Under the pieces are notes generated by a model. That model searched no databases and was not told where the DNA came from. It worked only from the letters and a program-made list of their open reading frames with translations. From NCBI GenBank assembly GCA_033964015.1, contig CM066914.1:17749637-17813636 (forward strand): a stretch of 64,000 nucleotides of DNA, written 5' to 3'. Both the position numbers and the translations under genes were made by a program. Source of the stretch: Scolanthus callimorphus. Its lineage: Eukaryota > Cnidaria > Anthozoa > Actiniaria > Edwardsiidae. Positions 1 to 9,960 of the stretch are shown piece by piece; position 1 is the first letter of the stretch, and the number at the start of each line of letters is the position of its first letter.

Positions 1-1135
1 TGATGTCCATGGTGAAGGACATGTCTGATCAGTGCCGTATTGTCGAGACCATACTCAATCATGTAAGTAGTAAGGACAGTAAGGAGTAATAATAATAGAC
101 GAGGATACCATGATGTCCACGGTGAAGGACATGTCTGATCAGTGCCGTATTGTCGAGACCATACTCAATCATGTAAGTAGTAAGGACAGTAAGGAGTAAT
201 AATAATAGACGAGGATACCATGATGTCCATGGTGAAGGACATGTCTGATCAGTGTCGTATTGTCGAGACCATACTCAATCATGTAAGTAGTAAGGACAGT
301 AAGGAGTAATAATAATAGCCGAGGATACCATGATGACCATAGTGAAGGACATGTCTGATCAGTGTCGTATTGTCGAGACCATACTCAATCATGTAAGTAG
401 TAAGGAGTAATAATAATAGGCGAGGATACCATGATGTCCATGGTGAAGGACATGTCCGATCAGTGCCGTATTGTCGAGACCATACTCAATCATATAAGTA
501 GTAAGGAGTAATAATAATACGCGAGGATACCATGATGTCCATGGTGAAGGACATGTCCGATCAGTGCCGTATTGTCGAGACCATACTCAATCATGTAAGT
601 AGTAAGGACAGTAAGGAGTAATAATAATAGACGAGGATACCATGATGTCCACGGTGAAGGACATGTCTGATCAGTGCCGTATTGTCGAGACCATACTCAA
701 TCATGTAAGTAGTAAGGACAGTAAGGAGTAATAATAATAGACGAGGATACCATGATGTCCACGGTGAAGGACATGTCTGATCAGTGCCGTATTGTCGAGA
801 CCATACTCAATCATGTAAGTAGTAAGGACAGTAAGGAGTAATAATAATAGGCGAGGATACCATGATGTCCACGGTGAAGGACATGTCTGATCAGTGCCGT
901 ATTGTCGAGACCATACTCAATCATGTAAGTAGTAAGGACAGTAAGGAGTAATAATAATAGACGAGGATACCATGATGTCCATGGTGAAGGACATGTCTGA
1001 TCAGTGCCGTATTGTCGAGACCATACTCAATCATGTAAGTAGTAAGGAGTAATAATAATAGGCGAGGATACCATGATGACCATGGTGAAGGACATGTCTG
1101 ATCAGTGCCGTATTGTCGAGACCATACTCAATCAT
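1..1135 (+). repeat. 11-copy tandem array of a 74-nt RhoGAP exon with its mini-intron
   Basis: The unit is 110 bp (101 bp in shorter copies). Each unit is an acceptor ending in AATAATAG, a 74-nt exon, and a donor GTAAGTAG. Exon copies lie at 1-62 (cut by the window edge), 99-172, 209-282, 319-392, 420-493, 521-594, 631-704, 741-814, 851-924, 961-1034 and 1062-1135. The spacers are 36 or 27 nt; the short ones lack exactly GACAGTAAG. All ten complete exon copies are exactly 74 nt and open in the same frame, ending in the peptide IVETILNH. That peptide continues into NEWFF in the next exon at 1672. Copy 420-493 has its donor GT changed to AT, and copy 521-594 has its acceptor AG changed to AC. 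The array may extend left of the window. Confidence 0.93.
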
Positions 1136-4100
1136 GTAAGTAGTAAGGAGTAATATATCAAACACGAGACAGAGTGTTTCTTCAGGATTTCAAAACACTG
1201 AGAAGTGGGTTGAAAACGGAAAAAAGAGCTTGGAAATCTCTGCTGAAAAACACTGTCGAGTTTTTTATATAGCTTCTCAAATGAATAATTTAATTTCGAG
1301 AAAAAAGAAGGAATAAAAGATCAAAAATATTTGAAAATTATGATCGCATATTCAAACCTCCTTCGCGCTTATGATTTTCTTTGTTTAAGCTCAAGGTACC
1401 TTTCCTATGGCAGACATCGCTAAGCATAGGATAAGAAGGCTTGTTTTATTATGCTCTCTCCGCCCAGACGTCAGTGTCCTACGCCGGAGGTTATTGAAGT
1501 CATTTTGACCTCCCTTCCACACTATAAGCTAAGCAATTGGAGGTTTCGAAAACTATTTATATATTTCGATATCTTATTTTTGCTTTGTGTTTAGCTTTCT
1601 GAGGCATGAAGGATAAAAACGATCTTTCGAAATCCTATTGATTCCATTGATGGGTGTTTCTTTTCCCTTAGAATGAATGGTTCTTTGAGAGTTCAGAAGG
1701 AGAAGACGCCCCTCCGTCCAAGGTGTGTTTCGTTTGTCTCCCCCCTCCTCCCCCCCCCCCTTCCCCCGCTGCGAAAGCCAGAGTATGCGTACTAGCGAAA
1801 CAAGGCGTAATAAATAAACATCGAGAAATGAATTACTCGTCGATAGCGCAGGGAGAGTTATTCCCGATATCCCGCAGGCTCATGATATACACGCTCAACG
1901 CATATGAGTATCGAACATCTGGATCCGTCTTGCTTGCGTGTTAATCAGCCCCTCGTTTCCGTTTTCTGTTCAAAGCCATCCACGTTGCCAACTGAATATG
2001 CTGGAAGATGTGCCAGTGCACGCATTTGTATTCCTTCATACGGAGTCGTTCTGCGGCAACGCGACAAAAGCCAAGCAACCATTCTCTAGTGCGCACGGGT
2101 GAACCTTATTGACTCAATGGTTTGCATTTTCTCATTATGTGGCGCATTGCACGGCCACATAATCAAAAACGCCAACCGTAGACTACACGGTAACTAAAGC
2201 GCTGTGGTGTGCCGGCACATGATAGTGTCAAGTTGTGTTGTTCATTTGTGCGGTCTATACTAGAATAGGCAATGAATGGTTTCGTGGTTTTTGCCGTGTT
2301 GCCGCAGTACCTGTCAGACTCCCTAGAACGAATACAAAAGCGCGCGCTCGCAATTATTTTACTTACCCCGCGCGTCCGGTGTTGTTAGTGTGAAAGCCTC
2401 TGGCGTCTGCAAGCTACAGATGATTTGCTTTTAACTTACTCATTGTTGTATTTCCAGCCCCCGATTGATACGGACAGCCCACATGATCAGTTCATATCGC
2501 AGAGCGTCTTGTCCTCGCTCGGCCAGGCAGTTGGAAACTTCAGTAAGTCAAAGCCGTAGAAAGTTAGGCTGCTTCTAGACCAGGGTTTCGAGTAATGTTG
2601 TTTTAATACTTGCATGGGAGTAGCTACTTGCATGGGAACATTTGAAATGATGATAGAGTTTTGGCTCATGTTTCTCATTATTTCATCACCTTAACATTAC
2701 CACTGTATGCATTGCTACGCGACCTCAAAATTCAATGTTGCGATGGGCGATTGGTGATTTTTAGCTGTCAATCAAACCAAAACGCTGGATTCGGCTACTT
2801 CAGCGGGCCGACATTGATTGCAAAATCAACCAAAATGGTTTTAAGCTATCCTTTGGCTTCATCGACTCGAATGTTTAACTTTCGGGTTCAAGAAGAATTG
2901 CCAACAATTTTTGCGTAAGATCGCCAATCGCACAACAGTGAGTTTTGAGGTCGCGTAGCAATGCATACAGTGGTAATTGTAGTTGGAAACTTCGATTGCT
3001 AATACTAACAAGGTTGCCTTTGTCTTTTTTGCAGATGAGGAAGGCAATATCAGATCCAAGGTGAGCGGCCAGACTTAAAGAACGTAATTCTCTTTGAAGT
3101 AACTCAAAGGCCCTTAGTCAACCGCCATTCTGTCAGCCTAGCAACATAACGAACCAGAAAAAGCATCCATTTCCATCGGCTTATTTAGGGAATGTAGAGC
3201 GATATTTTCGTTTGAATTCAGAAACTCAAGTGTAAAACTTTGTTTGTAGATGTTTATCTCGAGGCATAATTTGTCTTCTAACACGCAATTCGTATTCTAA
3301 TATCGATTGACAACAATAGCAAAATATAACAAATCAGTGCATATCGGGCGCAGATTACTAAGCCAGGGGATGCGATATATGTGGGTTGAGAAATATGGCG
3401 CTGGAGCAAAATTCCGGGGTGGGTATCTCTCCAAAAATATGGATTTCCAGGGTGGGTAAACATAATTTCCAGGGTGGTCATGAGAAAATTCACTGGAATT
3501 CTAGGGTGGGTAGGGACAACCTAAAATTTCCGGGGAGGGTAGCTGAACCTGGGTGTGTGGATTTTTTCTGTGACTGTCCAATACCAGTGAAGTGAAGCTA
3601 TGTGTATGGGACCTGTGAATCTATTCCTATACTTTTTCCCCGATAAATGGTAAATCAAGAAGCCGTTTGTATTTATCCTTACGTTGTCCTTTTGCTGTTG
3701 CAGCTGGTTTTACCGAGCAACCTTACCTTACCCATTCCCAAGTTCCGCGGCCACAAGAGCAAGAGCGAGTCCCACGACCCATCAGCTGGTGACGGCGCCT
3801 TATCTGACGGTAGTGTGTCTCCAACTACAGGACGACCGGTTGTAAAGATAACCAGCGCGGGCTCCTGTCCTGGCTCGCCGACATCGGAGCGATCTAATAA
3901 GATATCAGCAGCAAGGCGAGCAGGAGAGCTTGCTTCGTCATCAACAGGATCCATGACGGAGGCAGTGGAGCTTGACTCGCGACCACGAGGGACGTCCTCT
4001 CTGAGGGCCTACTCCTATGCCCGCCCGCCGCCTCCTTCCTACCGGAAGATGGGGTCTGCAAAGAGGCCTAACAGTCCCTCTACCCCGGAGGAACCCTTGC

Positions 4101-6496
4101 AGGTTAGCGCTACGTTCGGTATCGCCGCACCCGATCATGGAGACTCCTCCAGGACTGAGGGGGACCAACACACGGACTTAGAACATGGTAGTCACGGCTC
4201 AAAGCCCAGCTTTGCGTCCCTAAGTGAAGAGACAAGGCTGCGGCTTTTGAAAGTCAGCTTGCAGCAGAGGGCAGCTGAAAAAAAGCGAACGATAGAGAGC
4301 CCCACCAGCCCTACACCGCCTTCCTTTCCTACTGAAACTAATGGTGAAGTCAGCACATACTCTCTTGCCATCCCGCACAGGCCACACGAACAAGATGCTT
4401 CAGATAGCACCGAGCATCTGAGCGGCTCCGACACCAGCCAGAGTAGTAGTACACCGAGTAGTAAGAACGCCTCACGTGAGTCCCTACAACAACAAACAGA
4501 GCAACCGGAGACGCGCAAACACATGGGCAACGTGGCCATGAAGGCAGCTACCTGGGAGCGGAGGTGCTCTGCAGGGCGTGTGAATACGCAGATGACCCCA
4601 CCCCATGCACCTCACACAGCAACACCCCACGCTGGTACATCGGCAGCTTCACATACAGGTAATCTAGCACATTCACAAGGAAGCACTACCCAGCCACACC
4701 CACAAGCGAGCAGTACCTTGCCGCACCCACAAGCGAGCAGTACCCTATCACACCCACATGGAAGTAGTACCCTACCACCCTCGCATGGAAGCAGCGCACT
4801 ATCATCCTCGCAGGGAAAGGGGAGCAGTCCAAAGGTCGAGTCTAGTGAGACAGTCCTCAATATTGTGCAAGGTAAGGGAGTCAGCACAGCTGAAGCAACC
4901 AGGAGACCAATGAGTTCTGACATCCGTGCGCGGCGGAACACCGCAGAGGGGCTGAGACTGCCGCCTTCTTTCCATTCTGAGAGTAGCTCCTCATCGAGTG
5001 ACGAGGAAGGCGACCTCAAGCTGAGCATGTCCAAGACCTTTGATGAGAAGCTGCGCATCTTGCTGGACTTGGATTACCAGTTTAAGGGTCAGAAGAAGAA
5101 GGAGGAGGAAGAGGAAGAGGCAGCGTCAGTGAGTAGCTTCGTGCGCTCCTCTACCGAGTCCTTGGAGGACATGCACGGAAGTAACACTAGTTTGACTTCA
5201 TCTGCCTCGGACAGGAGGCCGTCATTTGAGAGGTCGATAGCCGAGCCAAGGCGCCCTTCGGTAGAAAGATCACAATTTATCATTAATAATAAGCAGAGTG
5301 TTGCTTCAAGTAATAGGACCAGTATACAGATCAACCCGACTGATCGCCGAGGAAGCGCATCCACGGGACGAACGCAGGAACGGTCGTCTGATACGCGCCC
5401 CGTGTCTACTAAAGACGTGTCCAAGTCGGAACTGACGGTGGATAAGAATGTCCCATTTAGAAAAAGTGAGGGTTCTTTCCCCAGTGATCACCCGGGAAGC
5501 TCATCGATGCAGTCTAAAATAGGGCGTGTCCATACGTCTACCCCTGTCGCGCTGAAGGAGTTCAAATTGGGTCAGCCCAATGTTAGGAAAGATCAATACT
5601 CCTCGGGTAGAAGAGTCGCAGGTGGCAGTGCGCCCTTCAGGGGGTCGGCCCCATCCAACAGAAGCTCTGTGAACACCCCTCCTAAGAAACCCGCCCTAAC
5701 AAGGCACGACTCACCGTACATTAAGAGCAAGACCGATAGCACCTTCGTCAAGCCTCGCACAGAAACAACCTCCATCTTGATCAGTCCGCGCAACTCCACT
5801 GGCAGCCCTCGCGGCTCGATAAGCAGCCCTAGGGGATCTGTCTCTGATAGTAGTCCACGAAACTCGTCCGCGGAGAGCAGTCCAAGGAATTCTCGCACTG
5901 AAATGAACATTAACTTGTCCACAAGCGGACAGCAGAAAGGGGAAGCTGTACCTACCGCGGGTTCTCGCAAGCCAACTGCTAGTAAATACGCGGCAATGGC
6001 GGCGCGCGCTCATGTCCCGCCTAAAGTAATGGGGAGAGAATCCGCGTCCAAGCCTAAAGCCTACACTTATAGGGATAGCCACAGAGATATTTTACCAAGT
6101 CGGAATCTACCTCTAAAAGAACCAATTCGCCAGAAGCACGTGCACAAACTGGAGTCCAACGCCAAGCACATAGCAGAGCTGCTGGAAGAAATGCACAGCG
6201 AACGCTACTTTAAAATGTCTCGCCAGCGGTCGGACATATCGGGACAGGCGCAGAGGAATGCTGCTCTTCGAGCTGCGCAAGCGCGGACGCGCAGACGCTC
6301 CTTAGGGGACGAAAATGCGGACAACCTCAGAACGGAAGTTTCTGCAGGTCACGATAAAGAACGTACCGCAGATAAAGTGGATAACGTACCACAGGGTTCC
6401 CATTACTCAGCTCAGCGCAAAGAATCAGGTGAACGGCGCGACAGCAGGAAAACAAGTAGTAGGGACAACCGGACTAAAGCTAAAACAAGTAGATAG
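1..6496 (+). CDS. ARHGAP21/23: ARHGAP21/23-like Rho GTPase-activating protein, 3' part of gene
   Basis: These are the last five coding exons of a RhoGAP gene that enters from the left: one copy of the array exon (for example 1062-1135), then 1672-1722, 2458-2542, 3035-3060 and 3704-6496. Every junction is GT..AG and the frame is continuous. The peptide EDTMMSMVKDMSDQCRIVET followed by ILNH and NEWFF resembles the end of the RhoGAP domain in ARHGAP21/23, where a DQY-IVETLI--H-WFF motif leads into a long disordered tail. The assignment to this subfamily comes from memory of that motif, and I cannot resolve paralogue 21 from 23. Known family role: stimulating GTP hydrolysis by Cdc42/RhoA at Golgi and cell junctions. 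The PDZ, PH and most of the GAP domain lie outside the window. The tandem copies of the array exon are the odd feature. Confidence 0.85.
1136..3703 (+). other. RhoGAP introns after the exon array
   Basis: Introns occupy 1136-1671, 1723-2457, 2543-3034 and 3061-3703. The first follows the last array donor and is AT-rich with nothing recognised. The third holds an inverted-repeat element (2696-2977). The fourth has a fragment near 3139-3225 of a dispersed repeat (a core around GCATCCATTTCCATCGGC) that recurs at about 40450-40525 and inverted at about 56262-56350. It also has a degenerate GGGTGGGTA-type repeat at about 3413-3545. Confidence 0.7.
2696..2977. mobile_element. Short inverted-repeat (MITE-like) element in a RhoGAP intron
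   Basis: The left end ATTACCACTGTATGCATTGC (2696 onward) is the exact reverse complement of the right end up to 2977, and the match continues inward for about 35 bp. A second inner stem pairs GCGATGGGCGATTGG with the region around 2920. There is no coding capacity and I see no certain target-site duplication. It is read as a non-autonomous DNA transposon of unknown superfamily. Confidence 0.75.
3704..6496 (+). CDS. ARHGAP21/23: Terminal exon of the ARHGAP21/23-like gene, 930 codons, disordered tail
   Basis: One exon, opened by the acceptor TTGCTGTTGCAG ending at 3703 and closed by TAG at 6494-6496. The reading frame also runs open 57 nt upstream of the acceptor, but that part is intron. The encoded tail is rich in Ser, Pro and Arg and looks disordered. 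It has a low-complexity block of HPQASSTL-like repeats (about 4660-4810), a run of Glu after a KKK (about 5092-5121), and repeated SPRNS/SPRGS motifs (about 5785-5900). Near the C-terminus is a predicted short helix around HIAELLEEMHSERYF (about 6165-6215). Such Ser-rich tails are typical of the ARHGAP21/23 family, and phosphorylation or partner binding is plausible but inferred. Several antisense ORFs over this exon are composition shadows. Confidence 0.88.
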   Translation: MVLPSNLTLPIPKFRGHKSKSESHDPSAGDGALSDGSVSPTTGRPVVKITSAGSCPGSPTSERSNKISAARRAGELASSSTGSMTEAVELDSRPRGTSSLRAYSYARPPPPSYRKMGSAKRPNSPSTPEEPLQVSATFGIAAPDHGDSSRTEGDQHTDLEHGSHGSKPSFASLSEETRLRLLKVSLQQRAAEKKRTIESPTSPTPPSFPTETNGEVSTYSLAIPHRPHEQDASDSTEHLSGSDTSQSSSTPSSKNASRESLQQQTEQPETRKHMGNVAMKAATWERRCSAGRVNTQMTPPHAPHTATPHAGTSAASHTGNLAHSQGSTTQPHPQASSTLPHPQASSTLSHPHGSSTLPPSHGSSALSSSQGKGSSPKVESSETVLNIVQGKGVSTAEATRRPMSSDIRARRNTAEGLRLPPSFHSESSSSSSDEEGDLKLSMSKTFDEKLRILLDLDYQFKGQKKKEEEEEEAASVSSFVRSSTESLEDMHGSNTSLTSSASDRRPSFERSIAEPRRPSVERSQFIINNKQSVASSNRTSIQINPTDRRGSASTGRTQERSSDTRPVSTKDVSKSELTVDKNVPFRKSEGSFPSDHPGSSSMQSKIGRVHTSTPVALKEFKLGQPNVRKDQYSSGRRVAGGSAPFRGSAPSNRSSVNTPPKKPALTRHDSPYIKSKTDSTFVKPRTETTSILISPRNSTGSPRGSISSPRGSVSDSSPRNSSAESSPRNSRTEMNINLSTSGQQKGEAVPTAGSRKPTASKYAAMAARAHVPPKVMGRESASKPKAYTYRDSHRDILPSRNLPLKEPIRQKHVHKLESNAKHIAELLEEMHSERYFKMSRQRSDISGQAQRNAALRAAQARTRRRSLGDENADNLRTEVSAGHDKERTADKVDNVPQGSHYSAQRKESGERRDSRKTSSRDNRTKAKTSR

Positions 6497-6740
6497 AACT
6501 CTGTTGCATAGTCTCTCGGAAACGCTACCGTGTAGATAAGGAAACCTCTAGTCAGGTTTGATGCGTGTCATCCGATGTGACCATTGTCATTTAAAATGAC
6601 ATGACTGATATCGGCCGTTAATTTGGACATTTATACAGTCCTGGAGGAAATACTAAGCGGTTGAATTGTCAATTGTGTTTATAGAACGTCACAGTTTTCA
6701 CTGCTTTGCTTCTCTTGCTAAATAAATACCCCATGTCCGA
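6497..6740 (+). other. 3' UTR and poly(A) signal of the RhoGAP gene
   Basis: Non-coding DNA after the TAG stop. A canonical AATAAA stands at 6721-6726, about 225 nt downstream of the stop, so the transcript probably ends shortly after. Confidence 0.6.
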
Positions 6741-7659
6741 TTTTGGCGCCGAATTTCGTATGGCATTCAATTCGTAATTTCAATTCCTATATTACCCAGG
6801 ATGAATCCTTTGAATTACTGAGGTTATGTTTCCTCGGGATCTGACGAATTTCCCCCGTACGATCCGTGTGAACAGAACGCCTGAACGAATATTGGTCCGG
6901 TCCCGTGGAAATATCGCACTGAACGATAAGCAGTTTTTGATAACCAAAGCAGACAAACCCTATCATTGCCACGTCCGCTAGATACATGGTTTATAAATTG
7001 GGCTGGCGGTTGAGTATGAGTATGAGCGTGCAGTTAGTGGTATTTGCCGCCATCACCTTTTCTAATACAACTAAAACCGACAGAGAACTTGCGGTCTTTT
7101 TGTAACAGAGTCTCTTTATAGTATATTTTAAGCCTTTGATAGAAATATTCCTGTGTAGAAACTACAGGCTTTTTCTGACTAAATGTAAAGCAATATTCCT
7201 AGAATGAATGAAATCCCATTGTTGGTGGAACGTGCTCTATTACCAGAGCCTAAAGCGGGTCGTTACGACTAATTCATATGTGTACAACTAGCACAGAAGA
7301 CACGAGCAAAGAATTTATACTTGTATTTTTATATTCTATTATTACTTCTATTATATAAATATATACATTTATCGTATTTGATATACATTTGGTGTCGGCG
7401 TTAATTCTTATGTCTCTGTTACAGTCACAGCGCAACAAATAACGTAAACAAGCCCAACTTTATATCCTTTTGTCACTTAGAAATGCTTCCTACACCTGTC
7501 AATGCTCGAAATACAAAGGAGGGACAACTGTCTACTGCTATTTCTTCCGACAAGGCAAGGAATTCTGAGAATGTTTTACTGTTCAATTGTAATATCACAC
7601 GCTCTCACAATAAATCGCTTCTGTGCTTCTCATTTTATGTGGTAAAACGAACACTATCA
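6741..7659. other. Intergenic, no gene seen
   Basis: AT-rich spacer between the RhoGAP poly(A) signal and the foldback element. The only ORFs are short and unrecognisable. Confidence 0.6.
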
Positions 7660-9172
7660 CTGTACAATGATCTAGACTAAAACTACATACGAGTAACGTA
7701 CGAGTAACATTCGACTACATACGACTACATACGAGCGACATACGAGTAACATACGAGTAACATACGAGTACATACGAGTAACATACGAGTAACACGGGTA
7801 CATACGAGTACATACAGATGAAAAAACATCAAAACCTCTTTTAGCTTTTTTTCAGCGAATAAAAATTTTTTCAGCTTTGACTGTCGTCCCGATATATTTT
7901 GATCGTCTATATATTTTATTCCATTGGCCTGTGGTGGGTGGGTTCACTAGTGGTTGGTGGGTGGGGTCACTAGTGGATGGTGGGTGGGGTCACTAGTGGG
8001 TAGTGGGTGGGGTCACTAGTGGGTGTTTGGTGGGGTCACTAGTGGAAGGTTGGTGGGGTCACTAGTGGGTGGTGGGTGGGATCACTAGTGGGTTTTTGTT
8101 GGGGTCATAAGTGGGTGGGATCACTTGTGGGTAGTGGGTGGGGTCACTAGTGGGTGTTTGGTGGGGTCATAAGTGGGTAGGGTCACTTGTGGGTAGTGGG
8201 TAGGGTCGCTAGTGGGTGTTTGGTGGGGTTATAAGTGGGTTGGGTCATAAGTGGGTGGGGTCACTAGTGAGTAGTGGGCTGGGTCACTGGTGGGTATTTG
8301 GTGGGCCATTAGTGGGTGGGGTCACTAGTGGGTGTTGGGTGGAGTTACTAGTGGGTGGGATCACTAGTGGGTGTGGGTGGTGGGTTTACGATTGATATTT
8401 ATGCTATATGTGATTTCTTACTTGTTGAAATCACATGAAAAACAGAAAAAACCCACAACCCACTACCCACTAGTAACAACAACAACCACTATTGACCCCA
8501 CCCACCACCCACTAGTAACTCCAACCGAACCAAACAACCAACCACGCACTAGTGTCTCCACCCACCACTAGTGACCCCACCCACCACAAGTGACCCCACC
8601 CACTAGTTATCCCACCCACCACCCACTAGTGACTCCGCCCACCACCCACTAGTGACTCCACCCACTTATGACCCACCACTAGTGACCCAACCAAACACCC
8701 ACTAGTGACCCCACCCACTTTCCTGACTAGTGACCCCATCCACTACCGACTAGTGACCCCATCCACTACCGACTAGTGACCCCATCCACCAACCACTGCT
8801 GGTGATCCCACCAACCATACACAAGTGACCCCACCCACTACCCACTAGTGAACCCACCCACCACCCACTAGTGACCCTTCCAACCACCCACTAATGGAAT
8901 AAAATATATAGACGATCAAATTATATAGGACGATCAAAGATAAAAATTTTTTCATTGCTAAAAAACCTTCAAAAGAGGTTTTCATTTTTTTCACCCGTAT
9001 GTACTCGTATGTTACTCGTATGTTACTCGTATGTACTCGTATGTTACTCGTATGTACTCGTATGTACTCGTATGTTACTCGTATGTACTCGTATGTAGTC
9101 GTATGTTACTCGTATGTAGTCGTATGTTACTCGTATGTTACTCGTATGTAGTTTTAGTCTAGATCCTGTACA
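7660..9172. mobile_element. 1.5-kb foldback element made of inverted minisatellites
   Basis: A mirror-ordered structure. The left end GATCTAGACTAAAACTACAT (7669) is matched by its reverse complement ending at 9165. Inside this are CATACGAGTAA-type repeats (7685-7815) and their inverse TCGTATGT repeats (8997-9150). Next come unique arms containing GATCGTCTATATATTTTATT (about 7900-7925) and its inverse (about 8895-8920). Innermost are GGGGTCACTAGTGGGTGGTG-type repeats (about 7930-8385) and their inverse CCCACTAGTGACCCCACCCA (about 8451-8895). The loop is about 8386-8450. There is no transposase. It resembles a Foldback-type DNA element, whose family is not identified. Confidence 0.8.
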
Positions 9173-9383
9173 ATTAGACAAAATTAGGCAAAAAGCGTGG
9201 GATTTTGTTGGACAATGTACGAAACGTCTGTTTGCCCTGCTCAAAAATGTGTCAACGATGCGTTAGCGGTTTAGATGTAAAATACTGTACGTGAGTCTCG
9301 CGAGATAAAATCGCGTTGAATATGGCGCTTTGGCGAAAGAAGTTTACTTGATTACTACTCGTGGTGATCGAGCGGTTTGTCGC

Positions 9384-9960
9384 GGTCTGCTAAAGGGGCA
9401 TAATCACCCTGAGAGTCTGCCAGAGGGGCATCGTCACCCTGAGAGTCTGCTAGAGGGGCATAATCACCCTGAGAGTCTACTAGAGGGGCATAATCACTCT
9501 GAGAGTCTGCTAGAGGGGCATAATCACCCTGAGAGTCTGCTAGAGGGACATAATCACCCTGAGAGTCTGCTAGAGGGACATAATCTTACTGAGAGTCTGC
9601 TAGAGGGACATCATCGCCCTGAGAGTCTGCTAGAGGGACATCATCACCCTGAGAGTCTGCTAGAGGGACATCATCACCCTGAGAGTCTGCTAGAGGGGCA
9701 TAATCATCCTGAGAGTCTGCTAGAGGGACATCATCACCCTGAGAGTCTGCTAGAGGGACATCATCGCCCTGAGAGTCTGCTAGAGGGAGATCATCACCCT
9801 GAGAGTCTGCTAGAGGGACATAATCACCCTGAGGGGAGTCTGCTAGAGGGACATCATCACCCTGAGAGTCTGCTAGAGGGGCATAATCACCCTGAGAGTC
9901 TGCTAGAGGGACATCATCACCCTGAGAGTCTGCTAGAGGGGCATAATCACCCTGAGAGTT
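9384..9960. repeat. 30-bp minisatellite coding the MFSD6-like C-terminus
   Basis: About 19 copies of a 30-bp unit (CATAATCACCCTGAGAGTCTGCTAGAGGGG or close variants, period 30), with one 3-bp insertion near 9833. Because 30 is a multiple of 3, all frames keep register. On the minus strand it encodes the decapeptide DSQGDDVPLA or DSQGDYAPLA. On the plus strand it is also open (a HNHPESLLEG repeat). The minus-strand gene stops inside the array at 9586-9588. Confidence 0.93.

Noticed and set aside
1..1135. CRISPR-like regular repeat array
   Set aside because: The repeats are near-identical throughout with no unique spacers, the unit holds an exon with splice sites, and the genome is animal.
4612..5058. 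Antisense ORFs opposite the RhoGAP terminal exon (also 4192-4539, 5089-5424, 5593-5970)
   Set aside because: They arise from the low-complexity Ser/Pro composition of the sense frame and have no family features.
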